The notes under the pieces were generated by a model. That model was not told where the DNA came from and did not search any database. It saw only the letters and a list, made by a program, of their open reading frames with translations. From NCBI RefSeq assembly GCF_002532045.1, contig NZ_NWTG01000002.1, positions 62,001 to 126,000 of the forward strand: DNA of 64,000 nucleotides, given 5' to 3'. Positions 60,534-64,000 of the stretch are shown here, in pieces. Position 1 is the first letter of the stretch. Each line of letters opens with the position of its first letter. This DNA is from Bradyrhizobium sp. C9 (lineage in GTDB: Bacteria; Pseudomonadota; Alphaproteobacteria; Rhizobiales; Xanthobacteraceae). Position numbers and translations under genes: made by a program.

Positions 60534-61385
60534 ATGCCGGTGGCGAAGAAGGATTTGGCGACTTCCGGTCCTGCGGCCGGCGCGCGGTCTTTCGACGGCC
60601 CCGATTTCCTCGGCGATACCTCGCGCGACCTGCCGAAGATGGACAATGCGGTCAAGTCGGCGCGGCGCGTGTTCGACGTGCTCGAATTCTTCGAGGAGCA
60701 CCAGCGCGCCGCCTCCGCCATCGAGGTCGCGGCCGCCCTCAAATTCCCGCAATCCAGCACCTCGGCGCTGATGCGGACAATGACCGCGTTCGGCTATCTG
60801 CATTACGACACCAGCCGCCGCACCTATATCCCGACGCCGCGGATCTCGATGCTGGGACACTGGCTGAGCCCGGCGCTGTTCACGCGGGGGCGCCTGATCA
60901 ATCTGATGAACGAGCTCTCCGAGAGAACCGGCGAGACCATCATGCTCGCGGTGCGCAACGGGCTCAGCGCGCAGTATGTCCATATCATTCAGGCCAGGTT
61001 GCCGATGCGGCTGTATGTCAAGGCCGGCACGCTGCGGCCGCTGGCGCGATCCGCATCCGGCTACGCGCTGCTGTCGGCCTATCCGGACAAGGAGGTCCGC
61101 CGCCTGGTGCGCCTGATCAACGCCAACGAGCCGCGATCCGATCGGCAGGTCGACATCAAGGCGCTGCTGCTGGAGCTGAAGAAGGTCCGCACCAAAGGGC
61201 ATGCCTTCTCGCTCGGCCTGGTCACGCCGGGCGCGGGCGCCGTTGCCATGAACCTGCCGCCGATTGCGGAATCCAACGAGCCGCTGGTGCTGTGCGTGGC
61301 CGGACTGAACGACGCGCTGGTGACCCAGGAGACCGAGTTCGCCGACCTGATGCGGAAGGCGATCGAGTTTCATCTGGCGGACTGA
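60534..61385 (+). CDS. IclR-family transcriptional regulator
   Basis: The 283-residue protein has a 35-residue leader followed by the IclR winged helix (VKSARRVFDVLEFFEEHQRAASAIEVAAALKFPQSSTSALMRTM) and an effector domain with ETIMLAVRNGLSAQYVHIIQ. IclR proteins control catabolic genes, as activator or repressor, in response to a substrate acid. The ATG is 2 bases after the previous stop. It probably acts on the divergent palindrome at 56.3 kb, though no site was matched. Confidence 0.88.
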   Translation: MPVAKKDLATSGPAAGARSFDGPDFLGDTSRDLPKMDNAVKSARRVFDVLEFFEEHQRAASAIEVAAALKFPQSSTSALMRTMTAFGYLHYDTSRRTYIPTPRISMLGHWLSPALFTRGRLINLMNELSERTGETIMLAVRNGLSAQYVHIIQARLPMRLYVKAGTLRPLARSASGYALLSAYPDKEVRRLVRLINANEPRSDRQVDIKALLLELKKVRTKGHAFSLGLVTPGAGAVAMNLPPIAESNEPLVLCVAGLNDALVTQETEFADLMRKAIEFHLAD

Positions 61386-61615
61386 ACGCATGTTGCCGGC
61401 CAATTTGCTGCCGCGCGTGGCATACAAACCGAGGCGGTCGAAAGTTCACTATGCGGAATTCATGCGCCCGCTCCGGCTTCATGCCATCCGCGCAAGTGGC
61501 CCTGCGAGCAACGCTTGTCACGGCTATGGCTTTTCCGCATCATTGAGCGCAAGACAACATCGCAAGCAGGGCCAGCCGAACGGCGAGCCCCAAGCCAATC
61601 AACACGAGGAACGCT

Positions 61616-62683
61616 GTGGCGGAGAGTGAGAACATCGTCGCCGAGACCGCGGAAAAGATTTTCGCCGATCTCGCGGATGCCCAAACCATCAATCACGACA
61701 AGCAGGGCGCATGGAAGGCGCCGCTGTGGCAGGCGTTGACCGAAGCCGGCCTGCCGCTGTCCTGGGTGCCCGACGATCTCGGCGGTTCCGGCGCCAGCCT
61801 CGCGGAAGGTTTCAGCGTCCTCAACGTCGCCGGACGGCATGCGATCGCTGTTCCGCTGGCCGAAACAATGCTGGCCGGCTGGCTGCTCACGCAAGCCAGG
61901 ATCGCCTCCCCGGAAGGCGAGATGACAGTTGTCCCGGCGAGCCCGAAGGACCGCGTCACGGTGAACGAAGACGGCTCGCTCTCCGGCCGCGCCCGCGGCG
62001 TGCCGTTCGCGAAAGACGCGAAGCATTTCGCGGTGCTGGCAAGCGGCAGTGGCGGCATCTCGATCGCGCTGGTCGATGCCGCGAAGTGCCGGATCGAATC
62101 CGGCATCGGGCTCGGCGGCGACCACAACGACACCGTCACGCTCGACAAGGTGCAGCCGGTCACGACCAAATCGGCGCCGAAGGGTTTTGACCAGACCACG
62201 CTGATGCTGATGGGCGGCGTGGTGCGGTCGCTCCAGATCGCAGGCTCCCTGGAATCGATGCTCGACATCTCCGTGCGCTATTCCAACGAGCGCGTCGCGT
62301 TCGAGAAGAAGATCTCCAAATTCCAGGCGGTGCAGCACAACCTCGCCCGTCTCGCCGGCGAGTCCGCCGCGGCGCTGGCCGCCGCGACCTCGGCGGCCGA
62401 CACCATCGCCAACGCCAAGTCGTTCGACAATGACGCGGTGTTCCTCGAAGCAGCCGCGGCGAAAATCCGTTGCTCGGAAGCCGCCGAGAAAGGCAGCGGC
62501 ATCGCCCATCAGGTGCATGGCGCGATCGGCTTCACCAACGAGCACATCCTGCACCGCTATTCGCTGCGCGCATTGGCGTGGCGCGACGATTTCGGCTCGG
62601 AGAGCTACTGGGCAGTCGAGCTCGGCAAGCTCGTCGCGAATCGTGGCGCCGACGAATTGTGGCCGCTGGTGGCTTCGCGCTGA
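61616..62683 (+). CDS. Acyl-CoA dehydrogenase family protein, small subunit-like
   Basis: The 355-residue protein has the ACAD C-terminal helical core: SLQIAGSLESMLDISVRYSNERVAFEKKISKFQAVQHNLA and QVHGAIGFTNEHILHRY. The N-terminal half is short and the FAD-binding middle domain is degenerate. It therefore looks like the smaller partner of a heteromeric acyl-CoA dehydrogenase, as known for pimeloyl- and steroid-side-chain enzymes. The larger partner follows 30 bases downstream. GTG start with GAGGA upstream. It probably dehydrogenates an acyl-CoA made by the ligase of the cluster. Confidence 0.8.
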   Translation: MAESENIVAETAEKIFADLADAQTINHDKQGAWKAPLWQALTEAGLPLSWVPDDLGGSGASLAEGFSVLNVAGRHAIAVPLAETMLAGWLLTQARIASPEGEMTVVPASPKDRVTVNEDGSLSGRARGVPFAKDAKHFAVLASGSGGISIALVDAAKCRIESGIGLGGDHNDTVTLDKVQPVTTKSAPKGFDQTTLMLMGGVVRSLQIAGSLESMLDISVRYSNERVAFEKKISKFQAVQHNLARLAGESAAALAAATSAADTIANAKSFDNDAVFLEAAAAKIRCSEAAEKGSGIAHQVHGAIGFTNEHILHRYSLRALAWRDDFGSESYWAVELGKLVANRGADELWPLVASR

Positions 62684-62713
62684 GATCAGGCAGAAAGATC
62701 AGGACTGGACATC

Positions 62714-63874
62714 ATGACTGCAGCCCTTCGTTTCGATCCGATCCGCCTGCCGGAAAAGTGCGAGCAGCTCCGCAAGGAGGTGCGCGCCTTCCTCGCCGAG
62801 GAAATCGCCGCCGGCACCTTCGATCCCTACGCGCCGAACCGCGAGGACAATGACGCGCCGGAATTCTCCCGCCGCGTCGGCGCCAAGGGTTGGCTCGGCA
62901 TGACCTGGCCGAAGAAATACGGCGGCCAGGAGCGCTCGTTCCTCGAACGCTACGTCGTGACCGAGGAGATGCGGGTGGCGAACGCGCCGACCCGGCGCTT
63001 CTTCGTCGCCGACCGCCAGAGCGGGCCGGTGCTTCTGAAATACGCGCCCGAGCACATCAAGATGGACATCCTGCCGCGGATCTGCCGCGGCGAGGTCTGC
63101 TTTGCCATCGGCATGAGCGAGCCGAATTCCGGCTCCGACCTGTTCGCGGCCAAGACCCGCGCCACCAAGACCGACGGCGGCTATCTGATCAACGGCACCA
63201 AGATCTGGACCTCGTCGGCGCATATCGCCGACTACATGATCGCGATCTTCCGCACCTCGCCGCCGACCAAGGAAAACCGCCGCCACGGCCTGACCCAGTT
63301 CCTGGTCAAGATGAAGCAGCCCGGCATCCAGGTAAATCCGATCGGCCAGATCACCGGCCAGTTCGAGTTCAACGAGGTGGTGTTCACCGACTACTTCGTG
63401 CCCGACGATCACGTGCTGGGCGAGGTCGACGGCGCCTGGAAGCAGGCGACCTCCGAACTCGCCTATGAACGCTCCGGCCCCGAGCGCTTCCTCGAAACCT
63501 ATTACGTGCTCACCGAGCTGGTGCGCGCGGTCGGCAAGAACCCGGACACCCGCAGCGCCGAGGGCATCGGACGCCTGGTGGCGCAAGTCCACACCATGCG
63601 CCGCATGTCGGTGTCGGTCGCGGGCATGCTGCAGGCCGGCAAGGAGCCGGTGGTGGAGGCCTCCATCGTCAAGGACATCGGCACGGTCTGGGAGCAGCAA
63701 CTGCCGCATCGGGTGCGCGATCTCGCGGCGTTCGTCGAGGAGACCGCGACCAACCGCGAGACGCTGGAAAAGCAGCTCGATTTCGCCATCAAGACCGCGC
63801 CCAAGCTGACGATCCAGGGCGGCACCACCGAGGTGCTGCGCGGCATCATCGCGCGCGGGCTCGGCTTGCGCTAA
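62714..63874 (+). CDS. Acyl-CoA dehydrogenase, large subunit-like
   Basis: The 386-residue protein is a complete ACAD: CFAIGMSEPNSGSDL (FAD loop), GTKIWTSSAHIADYM and a C-terminal IQGGTTEVLRGIIARGLGLR (20 residues). The usual catalytic Glu of the IYEGT motif is Gly here. A Glu in AYERSGPERF near residue 250 could be the base, as in isovaleryl/long-chain type enzymes. It oxidises an acyl-CoA to the 2-enoyl-CoA, passing electrons to ETF. It is paired with the small-subunit-like gene 30 bases upstream and is followed by an enoyl-CoA hydratase gene 17 bases downstream. Confidence 0.9.
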   Translation: MTAALRFDPIRLPEKCEQLRKEVRAFLAEEIAAGTFDPYAPNREDNDAPEFSRRVGAKGWLGMTWPKKYGGQERSFLERYVVTEEMRVANAPTRRFFVADRQSGPVLLKYAPEHIKMDILPRICRGEVCFAIGMSEPNSGSDLFAAKTRATKTDGGYLINGTKIWTSSAHIADYMIAIFRTSPPTKENRRHGLTQFLVKMKQPGIQVNPIGQITGQFEFNEVVFTDYFVPDDHVLGEVDGAWKQATSELAYERSGPERFLETYYVLTELVRAVGKNPDTRSAEGIGRLVAQVHTMRRMSVSVAGMLQAGKEPVVEASIVKDIGTVWEQQLPHRVRDLAAFVEETATNRETLEKQLDFAIKTAPKLTIQGGTTEVLRGIIARGLGLR

Positions 63875-63891
63875 TTCAACGAGGACAGATC

Positions 63892-64000
63892 ATGACCAAG
63901 TACACTGATATCGGCGTCGAAACCCACGGGCATGTCGGCCTGATCGAAATCCGAAAGCCGCCGCTGAACTTCTTCGACGTCGCGCTGATCAACCAGATCG
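63892..64000 (+). CDS. Enoyl-CoA hydratase/isomerase family protein, N-terminal part (3' cut by window)
   Basis: Only 36 residues are visible: a start after GAGGACAGATC and then IGVETHGHVGLIEIRKPPLNFFDV. HVGLIEIRKPPLNFFD is a typical N-terminal beta-strand and turn of crotonase-fold enzymes. It directly follows the acyl-CoA dehydrogenase and would hydrate its product. The family call rests on this short segment and on position. Confidence 0.75.
   Translation, partial: MTKYTDIGVETHGHVGLIEIRKPPLNFFDVALINQI

Overview
The window looks like chromosomal DNA of a Bradyrhizobium-type alphaproteobacterium (order Hyphomicrobiales). This is inferred from the uniformly high GC, the many short secreted proteins, the dense aromatic and CoA-ester catabolism and the rhizobial-type intergenic palindromes. 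I see no rRNA, CRISPR array, insertion sequence, integrase or prophage. There is one tRNA, tRNA-Arg(CCT). Nearly all genes are intact; only the two edge genes (NRAMP transporter, enoyl-CoA hydratase) are cut by the window.

Layout. 0-9 kb: end of an NRAMP metal transporter, a two-domain porin, an FAD monooxygenase, an FMN glutamate-synthase-like protein, a patatin and ferredoxin-NADP reductase. 9-12 kb: an orphan ATP-grasp ligase, a stand-alone receiver protein and several small proteins. 12-20 kb: a DctA-type symporter paired with an ABC-type binding protein, a CurA-like reductase and an RND efflux pump with its adaptor. 20-22 kb: secreted proteins with a strictly spaced four-cysteine repeat.

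22-28.4 kb is a coherent gentisate module. A salicylyl-CoA-5-hydroxylase-like monooxygenase and a benzoate-CoA-ligase-like enzyme form one operon. A 3-hydroxybenzoate 6-hydroxylase, a MarR regulator and a maleylpyruvate isomerase form a second, which is divergent from gentisate 1,2-dioxygenase. Two promoters share a near-identical 20-bp palindrome, the probable MarR operator. The final fumarylpyruvate hydrolase is not in the window. 28.5-33.7 kb carries a NitT/TauT-type ABC importer with an FAD oxidoreductase and a divergent LysR regulator.

34-47 kb is mixed metabolism: enoyl-CoA hydratase, ketopantoate-reductase-like protein, SDR, Asp/Glu racemase, a RoxA/CcpA-like di-haem protein, a berberine-bridge-like oxidase, aspartase and a TPR protein. 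It includes a D-amino-acid-oxidase-like protein whose C-terminal signature sits at its N-terminus, apparently a natural circular permutation and the most unusual protein seen here. 47-54.6 kb has a Baeyer-Villiger-type monooxygenase divergent from a TetR regulator across two overlapping perfect palindromes, a LuxR-type regulator, secreted proteins, a second ketopantoate-reductase-like protein, YidB- and GlsB-family proteins and a strong terminator.

54.6-64 kb is a catabolic cluster: SDR, metallo-beta-lactamase-fold lactonase, acyl-CoA ligase, Liv-type binding protein, old-yellow-enzyme-like reductase, IclR regulator, a pair of acyl-CoA dehydrogenase subunits and the start of an enoyl-CoA hydratase. 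It suggests uptake, CoA activation and beta-oxidation of an unknown, possibly cyclic or lactone-forming, acid. Several intergenic spaces hold long paired palindromic repeats of at least three families.
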